Assembly (NCBI RefSeq): GCF_000425165.1
Contig: NZ_KE384325.1
Coordinates: 48,685 to 112,684 of the forward strand
Origin: Photobacterium halotolerans DSM 18316
Lineage (GTDB): Bacteria > Pseudomonadota > Gammaproteobacteria > Enterobacterales > Vibrionaceae
DNA: 64,000 nucleotides
Direction: 5' to 3'
Part shown: positions 1-8,296 of the stretch, in pieces
Layout of the letters: every line of letters begins with the position of its first letter
Numbering within the stretch: position 1 is the first letter of the stretch
Notes under the pieces: generated by a model
The model's input: the letters and a program-made list of their open reading frames with translations, nothing else
Database searches by the model: none
Told to the model about the DNA's origin: nothing
Program-made: the position numbers and the translations under genes

Positions 1-15
1 GTAACCCCCTCCTAG

Positions 16-41
16 CCTCCCCCTTGAAAAGGGGGGAGGGG
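16..41. repeat. GC-rich inverted repeat at window start
   Basis: A C-rich arm (CCTCCCCCTT) is followed after a short A-rich loop by its complement with one extra G. It lies upstream of the ribokinase gene. It resembles dispersed intergenic hairpins found in marine gammaproteobacteria, but a single copy here cannot show that it is dispersed. No T-run follows, so a terminator role is not obvious. Confidence 0.45.
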
Positions 42-127
42 CTCACAAGCAGTTTTGATGTTCCTCTGAAAAAGTGGAGGGATAAAGCAAGAGTTTTAGT
101 AGGTTTATGAGCGGCCAGGATAATACT

Positions 128-1060
128 ATGAATAAACTAGTGGTTTTAGGCAGTGTAAATGCTGACCATGTATTGCGGGTGCCCGCTTTTCCGCGTCCGG
201 GGGAGACGTTACATGGCCGTGATTATCAGGTCATTCCTGGTGGTAAGGGGGCGAATCAGGCGGTTGCGGCGGCGCGGCTGAATGCGGATATTGGCTTCAT
301 TGCTTGTGTCGGTGATGATGCCTTCGGCATTGCTATCCGGGAAAGCTTTAAGTGTGACGGCATCAATATCGCCGGGGTAAAAATGCAACCGAATTGTCCG
401 ACCGGCATCGCCATGATCCAGGTATCCGCCAGCGGTGAAAATACGATCTGCCTGTCACCGGAAGCCAATGAATGCCTGACGGCTGCCCGGATTGAACCAG
501 ACATAGTGCGGATGCGTGAAGCGCGGTTTTTGCTGATGCAACTGGAAACACCGCTTGAGGGCATTGAACGGGCAGCGCGTGAAGCAAAGGCTCATCAAAC
601 CAGTGTCATTTTAAATCCCGCACCTGCACGGGCATTGCCGGACAGTTTGCTGTCCTGTATCGATGTGATCACCCCGAATGAGACAGAAGCAGAAGTATTG
701 ACTGGTATCACAGTCACGGATAATCAGACCGCTCAGCTTGCGGCGAACGAGTTGCATCGCAAGGGCATCGAAATTGTGCTGATAACCCTGGGTGCGAAGG
801 GAGTCTGGCTGAGTCAGAATGGCCGTGGTCAGCTCATTCCGGGGTACAGGGTCGATGCGGTGGATACAACAGCGGCCGGTGATACCTTCAACGGTGCCCT
901 GGTGACTGGTTTATTGGAAAATATGTCTTTAGAATCAGCCATTCGTTTTGCACATGCCGCTGCCGCCATCTCTGTTACCCGCTTTGGCGCCCAGACATCA
1001 ATTCCGACGCGTGCAGAGGTAGATGCTTTTCTGGCGGAGCGTTTCGCCGTCATTAATTAA
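128..1060 (+). CDS. rbsK: Ribokinase
   Basis: Phosphorylates D-ribose to ribose 5-phosphate with ATP in the cytosol after import. PfkB-family features are visible: the NADH stretch near the N-terminus that binds sugar, GGKGANQ, and the C-terminal DTTAAGDTFNGAL signature containing the catalytic Asp. About 310 residues, normal for the family. An in-frame ATG at 107 is possible, but the ATG at 128 has AGGA about 8 nt upstream and gives the N-terminus expected from E. coli RbsK. rbsR follows after 17 bp, the usual end of an rbs operon; transport genes would lie to the left of the window. Confidence 0.95.
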   Translation: MNKLVVLGSVNADHVLRVPAFPRPGETLHGRDYQVIPGGKGANQAVAAARLNADIGFIACVGDDAFGIAIRESFKCDGINIAGVKMQPNCPTGIAMIQVSASGENTICLSPEANECLTAARIEPDIVRMREARFLLMQLETPLEGIERAAREAKAHQTSVILNPAPARALPDSLLSCIDVITPNETEAEVLTGITVTDNQTAQLAANELHRKGIEIVLITLGAKGVWLSQNGRGQLIPGYRVDAVDTTAAGDTFNGALVTGLLENMSLESAIRFAHAAAAISVTRFGAQTSIPTRAEVDAFLAERFAVIN

Positions 1061-1077
1061 TCACACAGGAACAATAC

Positions 1078-2085
1078 ATGGCCACGATGAAAGATATTGC
1101 AAGACTGGCAGGCGTGTCGACTTCAACTGTGAGCCATGTGATTAACAAATCCCGTTTTGTCAGCGATGAAATCGCAGAACGCGTGAACCGGGCTGCGAAA
1201 GAACTTAACTATGCACCTTCTGCGCTGGCCCGCAGTCTCAAAGTCAACCGTACCCAAACTATCGGTATGCTGGTGACGACCTCAACCAACCCATTCTTCG
1301 GTGAAGTGGTTAAAGGAGTGGAACGCAGCTGTTATCAGAAAGGCTATAACCTGATTCTGTGCAACACCGAAGGGGACAGTGAGCGCATGAAGGCTTCTAT
1401 CGATACGCTGCTGCAAAAGCGGGTCGACGGACTCCTGTTAATGTGTTCGACACTGGAAGGTGAGCAGATAGACGTTTTTGAGCGCTATCCCGATATTCCT
1501 GTGGTGGTGATGGACTGGGGGCCAATGTCCTTTGCCAGTGATAAAATTCAGGACAACTCCTATCAGGGCGGTTATCTGGCCGCCCGCTATCTGATTGATT
1601 GCGGACACCGTGAGATCGGTTGTATTACCGGGCCATTGATGAAACATCAGGCACAGTTCCGCTATGAAGGATTTAAGCGTGCGCTGAATGAAGCCGGACT
1701 GGCGGTTCAGTACGATTGGATTGTGGAGTCTGATTTTGAATGTGAAGGCGGTTACTCTGCTTTCAACAAGATTTTTGCCAGCGGTGCATTGCCCAGCGCT
1801 ATTTTTGCGTGTAACGATATGATGGCGATGGGGGTCATCAACGCCGCCCATGAACAAGGGATTCGTATCCCGGAGGATCTCTCCCTCATCGGGTACGATG
1901 ACATCCATATCGCAAAATTTATGACGCCATCACTGACCACCATTCATCAACCGAAATACCGCTTAGGCCAGGCGGCTGTCGAGACCTTGCTCAAGCGGAT
2001 CAATAAAGAAATCACCGAGCCGCAAGTGGTGCGGCTGGAACCAACGCTGGTAGTACGAAAAAGTGTGCTTCGCGTCGTAAACTGA
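1078..2085 (+). CDS. rbsR: Ribose operon repressor, LacI family
   Basis: DNA-binding repressor of ribose uptake and use. The N-terminus has the LacI helix-turn-helix (MKDIARLAGVSTSTVSHVIN, residues about 4-23) and hinge helix, followed by a periplasmic-binding-protein-like sugar domain (residues about 60-330). 335 residues, typical. AGGA lies about 9 nt before the ATG. Directly downstream of rbsK and probably co-transcribed, so it is likely autoregulated with the operon. The other candidate would be another pentose or purine LacI repressor, but the neighbouring ribokinase argues for RbsR. Confidence 0.93.
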   Translation: MATMKDIARLAGVSTSTVSHVINKSRFVSDEIAERVNRAAKELNYAPSALARSLKVNRTQTIGMLVTTSTNPFFGEVVKGVERSCYQKGYNLILCNTEGDSERMKASIDTLLQKRVDGLLLMCSTLEGEQIDVFERYPDIPVVVMDWGPMSFASDKIQDNSYQGGYLAARYLIDCGHREIGCITGPLMKHQAQFRYEGFKRALNEAGLAVQYDWIVESDFECEGGYSAFNKIFASGALPSAIFACNDMMAMGVINAAHEQGIRIPEDLSLIGYDDIHIAKFMTPSLTTIHQPKYRLGQAAVETLLKRINKEITEPQVVRLEPTLVVRKSVLRVVN

Positions 2086-2177
2086 CCATCGCAACTTTCT
2101 TCAAAAAATCCTCTGTCGTTCCCGTCTCTTGGACGAAAAACAGCGGACAGAAGCGGAAACCGAGTGGTAAACAGCGT

Positions 2178-2657
2178 CTATCCTTTTGTTTTCTTAGGCT
2201 TTTTAATGGGGAATGCGGTGAACGGCTTAATTTCCTTAAGTACAAACATACTTTGCATTTCTTTAATACCAGGTAAACGCCGTATGGTTGACATCGCGAA
2301 ATCGGCATAGGAATCGAGATCCGGGGAAACAACCTGAATCAGAAAGTCGGCATCACCGCCTATGCTGTAACAGGCAACAACGTCTTCCAGTGCGGTCACT
2401 TCTTGCTCAAATTTTCTGGCTTCCGATTCGCTGTGACTGTCAATGGCCACCCGAACGAATACCATCACGCCCAGACCAATCTTCCTCCGGTCCAGAACCG
2501 CCCTGTATCCCTGAATAATGTCATCGTCTTCCAGCTTACGGACTTTACGCCAGCAGGGAGAAGACGACAGGCCGATTTTATCTGCCAGCGCCTGATTAGT
2601 GATACGTGCATCATCCTGCAAAAGGGTCAGGATTTTAATATCTATCTGATTCAGCAT
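2178..2657 (-). CDS. Lrp/AsnC family transcriptional regulator
   Basis: A 159-residue Lrp/AsnC protein: N-terminal winged helix-turn-helix (DARITNQALADKIGLSSS) and a C-terminal RAM ligand-binding domain with the usual GDADFLIQV-type segment. These proteins bind amino acids and switch local operons. I place the start at 2657 (MLNQIDIKIL), which fits the family; an upstream in-frame ATG at 2744 adds 29 residues without homology. It is divergent from the operon starting at 2858 and separated from its start by about 200 bp, so it is the natural candidate regulator of that operon, possibly responding to its amino-acid-like product or precursor. This regulatory link is inference. Confidence 0.9.
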   Translation of the reverse strand: MLNQIDIKILTLLQDDARITNQALADKIGLSSSPCWRKVRKLEDDDIIQGYRAVLDRRKIGLGVMVFVRVAIDSHSESEARKFEQEVTALEDVVACYSIGGDADFLIQVVSPDLDSYADFAMSTIRRLPGIKEMQSMFVLKEIKPFTAFPIKKPKKTKG

Positions 2658-2857
2658 TGAGTTGGCCAATTTCTTTCTTAAATGATGAGATTTAAGAAAG
2701 ACTCTACCTTTTTCTGCCTGAAATTCAAGCAATATAGGTAACAAATTTCATAGAGGATGGTGCATACTATTTCACACTGTGCGAATGAATAATTATCAAT
2801 GACATCGCCAGAAGGTGATGAACATTGGCGTGACACAAACAACGAGCTAGGAAAAAT
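2658..2857. promoter_or_regulatory. Divergent promoter region, Lrp-type regulator / biosynthetic operon
   Basis: A 200-bp AT-rich spacer between two divergent genes. It must hold both promoters and most likely the sites of the Lrp-type regulator. I see AT-rich candidates around 2730-2750 but no motif clear enough to call. GAGCTAGGA lies just before the ATG at 2858. Confidence 0.45.
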
Positions 2858-3232
2858 ATGATTTTACATATCGTTACGTTTCACTTCAGAAGCCCGTGGT
2901 CATGGGCGTCGATAGAAGCCATAGAAGCAGAGCAGGCAACCAGAAACCATCCTGCCCATATTCCGCAGATTCAGGCCTGGGTTTGCGGCAGAAACATTTC
3001 TAACCGTGCCATTGCTGCGGATTTTGTGGTTATCGGGCTTTTTGATAATCAGGAAACGCTGGTGGAGTATATTCAGCATCCTGATCATCAGATCGGTGTG
3101 GCAAAGTGGAAAGCACTTGCGGACTGGCATGTCGTCGACATTGACTTAACGAGCAGTTATTCACGTGCCATCGGCGATTTTGAATTGTTGAAATCAATGT
3201 TTCTTGAAAAATCTGATTTAATTGAGGCCTGA
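2858..3232 (+). CDS. Dabb (stress-responsive alpha/beta barrel) domain protein
   Basis: A 124-residue protein beginning MILHIVTFHF, with the conserved pattern of the Dabb ferredoxin-like fold: an N-terminal strand with His, a WVCGRNI segment, the ADFVVIGLFDN strand, and a Y-x-x-HPDHQ segment followed by a VVDID strand. Dabb proteins are small dimeric alpha/beta barrels; some are cyclases or decarboxylases in natural-product pathways, most have no known activity. First gene of the operon that runs to 8923, with only 2 bp to the next gene. Function in this pathway is unknown; a tailoring or isomerizing role is possible. Confidence 0.75.
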   Translation: MILHIVTFHFRSPWSWASIEAIEAEQATRNHPAHIPQIQAWVCGRNISNRAIAADFVVIGLFDNQETLVEYIQHPDHQIGVAKWKALADWHVVDIDLTSSYSRAIGDFELLKSMFLEKSDLIEA

Positions 3233-3234
3233 AG

Positions 3235-3657
3235 ATGGAATTTGATGCAAGCAAACATAAATGCACGATTGTTGTCGATAATGACTTACCAACCGGTCTT
3301 GCGGTCAATGCTGCCAGTGTGATTGGGATTAGCTTTGGAAAAAACATACAAAATCTGGTGGGGCCGGATATGAAAAGTATGAATGATTTCTCTTACCCGG
3401 GTGTCATTTATTCTCCGTTGCCAATTTTGAAAGCCAGAGGTGACTACCTGCATGAGCTGCATCAGATTGGTGAAATGGATGATGATATTTATGTCATGCC
3501 GTTCAGTTCCTTAGCTCAATCCTGCAAAACGTATGATGAATATGGCGAGAGAATTTCAAGTGTAAACAGTGAAAATATAGAATTGGTTGCTATTGGTTTG
3601 ATTGGGCCACGAAAAAAAATTCAGAAATTGACTGGAAACCTGTCTCTCTTTACATAA
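3235..3657 (+). CDS. DUF2000 family protein
   Basis: A 140-residue protein with the DUF2000 pattern: an N-terminal KCTIVVDNDLPTGLAVNAAS strand-helix, SFGKNIQNLVGPD, a central YPGVIYSPLPIL, and a C-terminal VAIGLIGPRKKIQKLTGNL. The family is structurally related to peptidyl-tRNA hydrolase 2 and is uncharacterized. It starts 2 bp after the preceding stop, so translation is probably coupled. Its role in the operon is unknown. Confidence 0.72.
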   Translation: MEFDASKHKCTIVVDNDLPTGLAVNAASVIGISFGKNIQNLVGPDMKSMNDFSYPGVIYSPLPILKARGDYLHELHQIGEMDDDIYVMPFSSLAQSCKTYDEYGERISSVNSENIELVAIGLIGPRKKIQKLTGNLSLFT

Positions 3658-3694
3658 CGGAATGATTTCCTTTTTCCCTCAATATTAATGAGAA

Positions 3695-5110
3695 ATGGAT
3701 ATGTACGCGATTTTTAAAGATGATCTAATGAATCAAGCCCGTGACGTGTTTCAGCTTCATCAGCGGTTTGAAAGTAATGATCTTTCAACTGAACAATTAA
3801 ATGCGCAGCAGCTTTCTCAACTGAAGCATGTACTTGGCTATGTGACCAATTATTCCCCTTTTTATAAAAAGCACTTTTCCGGGCTGACGGAAACGGATAT
3901 TCATCAGATGACGCTTGAAGCCATTCAGCGGTTACCTTTTACCACGAAGCAGGATCTTCGTGAGCAGGGCGCAGCTATGGCTTCGGCACCGTTGCATCGA
4001 AGCTGGGTTTATTATGAAACGACCGGGACGACAGGCTCTCCGACGCCATGTCCGAGAAATGAAATTGATTCAATTCATAACAACACCCCTTTAATTATCC
4101 GTTACAAAGACATTTTCCGGCAGCATGGCGAGCATCATATCGTGGGTGTGATGGGACCGACAGAGCTTCACTCAACCGGTGATACCTTTGAAGATGTTAT
4201 GCGGAGTCTTGGTCACAGTGTGGTGAAAATGTGGCCTCGTTCACCGGTTGTTGGTATGGAAAGAGTGATGAAGCTGATCAGTGAACTTCAACTCACGGCA
4301 TTAGTTTGTACACCGGCAGTCGCTATCAGTCTGGCCAGATATCTGAAAGATGCAGGTATTTCTCCTGCAGAGACCAGTGTTCGCCTGATTTTGACTTTAG
4401 GTGAGTTAACTACGCCTGCCTTGTTGCGAAACATCGGTGAAGTGTGGGGTGCAAAGATTTATAACTGTATGTACGCCTCGCAGGAATCTTCGATTCTGGC
4501 TGTCTGTAATCACGAAAGTGAGCTCTGCACGGTACCTCTTAATAACTTTTATGAAGTGATTCACCCGGAAACGGGCAAACCTATGCCACTTACCGGAACC
4601 ACTGTGACCGGTGAGTTAGTCATCACAAATCTGTATCAGGGTCAAAAGCCACTTATCCGCTATCGTACCGGAGATATGGTACGGGCCATGCCTCAGCCAA
4701 ATGGTGCTTTAAAAATTATACCGATTGGCCGGGTAAGGGATGTATTGCTGTTAGATGGCATTCAATATTGCGCCTGGGATATTGAATCAGCCTTGTTGGA
4801 TCAGCTTTCAGGCTGTCTGGACTATGCAATCAGGATTACCCGTGAAGAGGGGAAAGATAGGCTTCATGTCACGGTGGAACTGCTGGATGACTCAGTGCAG
4901 GCTTCGACAATACTCAATTCAGTCCGCCGTCATATGCAGGAAAAACTGAACGGGGTGCAGGTTCAGATAGAGATTGGCAAAACCAGCGCACTTACAGGTA
5001 CGTCAGCCATGGTGAGCTGGAAAGCCGCCAGATTGCATGACCTGAGGCCGGATGGTGACAACGATGACCGGAATGCGGCTCTGGCGTTGCTCAACCGGGG
5101 GTTCCAATAA
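3695..5110 (+). CDS. PaaK-like adenylate-forming enzyme
   Basis: A 471-residue member of the phenylacetate-CoA ligase branch of the ANL superfamily. Visible features are the phosphate-binding loop YETTGTTGSPT (residues about 107-117), a YASQESSILA segment in the position of the adenine-binding motif, YRTGDMV (hinge region), and a C-terminal subdomain. Such enzymes activate a carboxylate as acyl-AMP and pass it to CoA or an amine. No carrier protein or NRPS module lies nearby, so the acceptor is not evident. Either ATG at 3695 or 3701 could start it. Its stop overlaps the next start by one base (TAATG), typical of coupling. Substrate is inferred only as something made by the neighbouring genes. 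Confidence 0.85.
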   Translation: MDMYAIFKDDLMNQARDVFQLHQRFESNDLSTEQLNAQQLSQLKHVLGYVTNYSPFYKKHFSGLTETDIHQMTLEAIQRLPFTTKQDLREQGAAMASAPLHRSWVYYETTGTTGSPTPCPRNEIDSIHNNTPLIIRYKDIFRQHGEHHIVGVMGPTELHSTGDTFEDVMRSLGHSVVKMWPRSPVVGMERVMKLISELQLTALVCTPAVAISLARYLKDAGISPAETSVRLILTLGELTTPALLRNIGEVWGAKIYNCMYASQESSILAVCNHESELCTVPLNNFYEVIHPETGKPMPLTGTTVTGELVITNLYQGQKPLIRYRTGDMVRAMPQPNGALKIIPIGRVRDVLLLDGIQYCAWDIESALLDQLSGCLDYAIRITREEGKDRLHVTVELLDDSVQASTILNSVRRHMQEKLNGVQVQIEIGKTSALTGTSAMVSWKAARLHDLRPDGDNDDRNAALALLNRGFQ

Positions 5111-6087
5111 TGACCGCTCAGTTGGAACAAGGAACAGAAACAGTTTCTGCACATCATCAATGGGTCTGGATGGATGGAAACATGGTTTCTGCTGAAGAGG
5201 CTTCCGTATCGGTCACGACGCAGGCTTTCAACTATGGGACCGCTGTTTTTGAAGGTATTCGGGCGTACCGTGACAACCGCACCGGGCAACTGAATGTATT
5301 CAGGTTGCGCGATCATATTGAGCGGCTTTTGAATTCAGCACGGTTACTGATGATCAATGATTTGCCGTCCCGGCAGGCGATAGAAGACAGCATTCTTGAA
5401 CTTCTGGTGAAGAATGAGGCAAATCAGGATTGTTATATTCGTCCGATCGCATTTAAGAAAAACCTGCTGCCGAAGATGGGTTTTGGAGTGAAACTGTCAG
5501 GTATAAGTACCGGGTTTTCAGTAAACAGCCTGAATATGCCTTCCCGGCAATCGGCTCAGGGAATTTCCTGCTCCGTTTCCGCATGGCGGCGGGTGCCGGA
5601 TACAGCGATACCTGTTCGCGCAAAGATTACTGGCAGCTATGTGAATTCAGCATTAGCGATGGAGACCGCAATGAATGGGGGACATGATGATGCCATCATG
5701 TTAAATATTCACGGGTGTGTCTCGGAAGCGACAACATCGAATATTTTTATTGTAAAAAATGAACGGTTGATTACACCGCCGCTGCATGCTCATATTCTGG
5801 ATGGCATCACCCGGAATACAGTGATTCAACTGGCTGGTGCTTATTTAAATTGTGATATTGAAGAGCGGGATATTTTACCTTCTGAGTTGTACGCTGCAGA
5901 TGAATGTTTTCTGACTGGTACAGGAAGGGAAATTTCGCCCGTGAGAAAAATTGATCAGTACGAATTGAACAGTGACCAGGAAAGCAGCTTAACTCTAAAA
6001 CTGAAATCGCTTTATATGAAAGCGGTCAGAGGTGAGATGAATGATTTTGGTCATTGGCTTACAGCGGTAGGTTCTCGTGATATTTAA
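5110..6087 (+). CDS. Branched-chain-type aminotransferase (PLP fold type IV)
   Basis: A 325-residue class IV aminotransferase closest in pattern to IlvE. It has NYGTAVFEGIRAY near the N-terminus, the PLP lysine in RAKITGSY (Lys172 from this start), the SEATTSNIF cofactor-binding segment, the DGITRNTVIQL segment, and a C-terminal DECFLTGTGREISPV. It transfers an amino group between a 2-oxo acid and usually glutamate. Because it sits between an adenylating enzyme and a prephenate decarboxylase-like gene, I infer that it aminates a cyclohexadienyl-pyruvate-type product rather than serving general branched-chain synthesis. Stereochemistry and substrate cannot be read from the sequence. Confidence 0.88.
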   Translation: MTAQLEQGTETVSAHHQWVWMDGNMVSAEEASVSVTTQAFNYGTAVFEGIRAYRDNRTGQLNVFRLRDHIERLLNSARLLMINDLPSRQAIEDSILELLVKNEANQDCYIRPIAFKKNLLPKMGFGVKLSGISTGFSVNSLNMPSRQSAQGISCSVSAWRRVPDTAIPVRAKITGSYVNSALAMETAMNGGHDDAIMLNIHGCVSEATTSNIFIVKNERLITPPLHAHILDGITRNTVIQLAGAYLNCDIEERDILPSELYAADECFLTGTGREISPVRKIDQYELNSDQESSLTLKLKSLYMKAVRGEMNDFGHWLTAVGSRDI

Positions 6088-6112
6088 TATTCTATAAGAT
6101 AAGGTAATAAAT

Positions 6113-6724
6113 ATGCATTTCTTAGATATTGCTCTGAATAATGCGGTCAATTTTCCTATCTTTACACTTGGTCCGAAGGGGACGAGTAGTGAATATGCCT
6201 CTCACCATTTTAGTAACTGGATGAAAAACCGTTATTCGGAAAGCGACCACTCGATCTTTTTAAATAACACATATGAGGAAGCAAGAGATAACCTTCATAA
6301 AGCAGATGGCTTGCTGATTGTTGCTAATGCTTATTCGCAAGTTAACGACTTTTATATGGATCCCAAACTGACATTATTAGGCTCATTTCTTTTTGATACG
6401 CCTATGTATGGTCTGGCGACAAAAAACAAAGTGGCTGACCGTCCCTTGGTGGTTGCTTCACATCCGGCGCCTGTCCCTTTAATCAGAGAGTTACTGCCGG
6501 AAGGGATGAAAATCGAGCGGGTTGTCGAAATGAAGTCGACCAGTGCGGCTGCCGCGGCGGTTGTCGAAGGCCAGGTAGATTTAGCATTGACGACTGAGGT
6601 TGCCGCCGGACTACATCAGCTTAAATTTATCTCCCGGGTTCGGCCTATTCATATGTTGTGGTCAGTATTCAGTTCAGCGCAACCGAAAGCGCTGGAACAA
6701 ATTAAAGAGGTGTCAAATGATTGA
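6113..6724 (+). CDS. BacA-like prephenate decarboxylase (non-aromatizing)
   Basis: A 203-residue single-domain protein related to the catalytic domain of prephenate dehydratase. GPKGTSSEYA (residues 20-29) matches the dehydratase GPxGT motif, but the dehydratase TRF motif is absent; the equivalent C-terminal strand reads LWSVF (182-186), and there is no ACT domain. Length and segments such as DFYMDPKL, DTPMYGLA and SHPAP match what I recall of BacA, which in bacilysin synthesis decarboxylates prephenate while protonating the ring, keeping a cyclohexadienol. Relatives act in Photorhabdus dihydrophenylalanine and in salinosporamide and aeruginosin synthesis. The substrate is thus probably prephenate; this is family knowledge plus inference. 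It overlaps the next gene by 8 bp. Confidence 0.82.
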   Translation: MHFLDIALNNAVNFPIFTLGPKGTSSEYASHHFSNWMKNRYSESDHSIFLNNTYEEARDNLHKADGLLIVANAYSQVNDFYMDPKLTLLGSFLFDTPMYGLATKNKVADRPLVVASHPAPVPLIRELLPEGMKIERVVEMKSTSAAAAAVVEGQVDLALTTEVAAGLHQLKFISRVRPIHMLWSVFSSAQPKALEQIKEVSND

Positions 6725-7256
6725 ATTAGAAATGCATACGGTTCAGAGCGCACCGGAGGACAGTCGAAAATTATTGCAAAGCTCTATTGATAATTTTGGC
6801 TGGATTCCAAACCAGAGTGCTTACATGGCAGAGTCTCCGGCACTGCTTTCATCTTATCAATATGCACATGACCGATTTTCAGACTGTTCACTTTCAGACG
6901 AAGAAAAAGCCGTGGTCTGGATAACAACAGGGTTGCTGAATCAGTGTCGTTATACCGTTCAGGCGCATCGTTGGATTGCCTTGAAGCAAGGTGTTGCTGC
7001 TGACACATTAACTCAGTTGGAAACGAATCCAGACTCTTTACCGGAAAAGCTTCGGGCTATTCACCGTTTTACCCAAGTAGTGGTTAAGGCTCAGGGGATC
7101 ATCCCGCAGCCGGCAGCGATGGATTTTCTGCGGGCAGGTTATACCAGACAGAACATGCTGGATATTATTTTAGGTGTATCTCAGAAAACGATGTCTACGC
7201 TGCTGAACAGTCTGGCCGGGACTCAGATCGAACCGGAATTTATGAACGTGTCCTGA
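6717..7256 (+). CDS. AhpD-like carboxymuconolactone decarboxylase-fold protein, altered CxxC
   Basis: A 179-residue protein of the AhpD/CMD all-helical fold. The usual peroxidase signature E-E-x(n)-C-x-Y-C-x-x-A-H is recognizable as EEK...CRYTVQAH, but the second cysteine is replaced by Thr (Cys77, Thr80, His84). A disulfide relay like that of AhpD is therefore unlikely, although one Cys and the His remain. The start at 6717 overlaps the preceding gene (ATGATTGA) and gives a family-like N-terminus; reading further upstream in frame adds unrelated residues. Its place in the operon suggests a tailoring step, but the reaction is unknown. Confidence 0.83.
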   Translation: MIELEMHTVQSAPEDSRKLLQSSIDNFGWIPNQSAYMAESPALLSSYQYAHDRFSDCSLSDEEKAVVWITTGLLNQCRYTVQAHRWIALKQGVAADTLTQLETNPDSLPEKLRAIHRFTQVVVKAQGIIPQPAAMDFLRAGYTRQNMLDIILGVSQKTMSTLLNSLAGTQIEPEFMNVS

Positions 7257-7274
7257 CAGACAAGGAGTGCTGAG

Positions 7275-8264
7275 ATGCAATTTTTTGATCGGGCGTCTGT
7301 TGAAAGTGCATTACCTTTATCTTTATGTCTGGAGTTATGCGAGGCGGCTTTTACGTTGCAAAGTGCGGGGCAGGTGCAGCAATCGCTTCGTGATCTCATT
7401 CGTTCTGATGACGGACGGATCATGGGCAATATGCCTGCGTTTATCTCAGAAGGCCGATACGAAGGGTTTGGTGTGAAGTCCGTTCTGGTTGATTTCACAC
7501 GTGCGCCGGACCGGCAGTCACATGAAGGTTGTGTGCTGCTTTATGATGCGAAAGTTAACCACGGCATGGTGAGTGTGGACGCGGGAATCATCACTGAACT
7601 TCGTACCGCTGCCGCTTCAGCTTGGGCGACTCACTTGCTGGCTCCGGAATCAGCCAGCAAGCTGGCAATTTTAGGGACTGGTGTACAGGCCAGACGTCAT
7701 TTGCAAGCCATGCTGAATATCCGGCCGGTTCAGGAAGTCACAGTCTGGAGCCGGACTCATGAACATGCGGAGCAGTTTGCCAAGTGGTGCCGGAAAGAGA
7801 CCGGTATAGTGGCCAGCGTTGCAGCCACGCCTGCACAGGCTGTTCAGAATGCTGAGATTGTGTGCACTGTGACAGCTTCCAGGGCGCCTATTCTATATCC
7901 GGATATGTTGCCTGAATGCTGTCACATCAATGCTGTGGGGGCCTCTGCACTCGGGTTTCAGGAGTTGAGCCCGGATGTGTATGCCGTCACTGATTGGTTT
8001 CTTGATGGCCGTGATGCGGCGTGGAACGCATCTCAATGTCTGAGAGAAGCCAGAGAAAAAGGCGTAATTGCATTGGACCAGGCAGGTAAAGAAATTGGTG
8101 AAATTCATGTTCATGGTGGCTGGCAATCATCCCGTCAGAGAACGCTGTTTAAATCGGTCGGACTTGCGGTGCTTGATTTGGTTTTTGCCAGAGAGGTCGT
8201 GCACCGACATCGTGAAATAAACCAGCCAGAAAGGTGCAATATGCAGAGCTCTGAAACCGTATAA
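7275..8264 (+). CDS. Ornithine cyclodeaminase/mu-crystallin family protein
   Basis: A 329-residue NAD(P)-dependent enzyme of the OCD/mu-crystallin family. Residues about 60-70 carry the GFGVKSV substrate-binding strand with its Lys, VDAGIITELRTAAASA precedes the Rossmann fold, and the dinucleotide loop is LGTGVQARRHL (residues about 134-144). Members include ornithine cyclodeaminase, alanine dehydrogenase and ketimine or imine reductases. In this operon a reduction or reductive amination of an imino or oxo acid made from prephenate is more attractive than ornithine cyclization, but that is inference. GGAG lies about 7 nt upstream of the ATG. Confidence 0.87.
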   Translation: MQFFDRASVESALPLSLCLELCEAAFTLQSAGQVQQSLRDLIRSDDGRIMGNMPAFISEGRYEGFGVKSVLVDFTRAPDRQSHEGCVLLYDAKVNHGMVSVDAGIITELRTAAASAWATHLLAPESASKLAILGTGVQARRHLQAMLNIRPVQEVTVWSRTHEHAEQFAKWCRKETGIVASVAATPAQAVQNAEIVCTVTASRAPILYPDMLPECCHINAVGASALGFQELSPDVYAVTDWFLDGRDAAWNASQCLREAREKGVIALDQAGKEIGEIHVHGGWQSSRQRTLFKSVGLAVLDLVFAREVVHRHREINQPERCNMQSSETV

Positions 8265-8296
8265 ACACAAAAGAAATTGATTATAAAGGATATTTT

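Noticed and set aside
6113..6724. Annotation as ordinary prephenate dehydratase (PheA)
   Set aside because: The TRF motif and the ACT domain are missing and length matches the BacA type.
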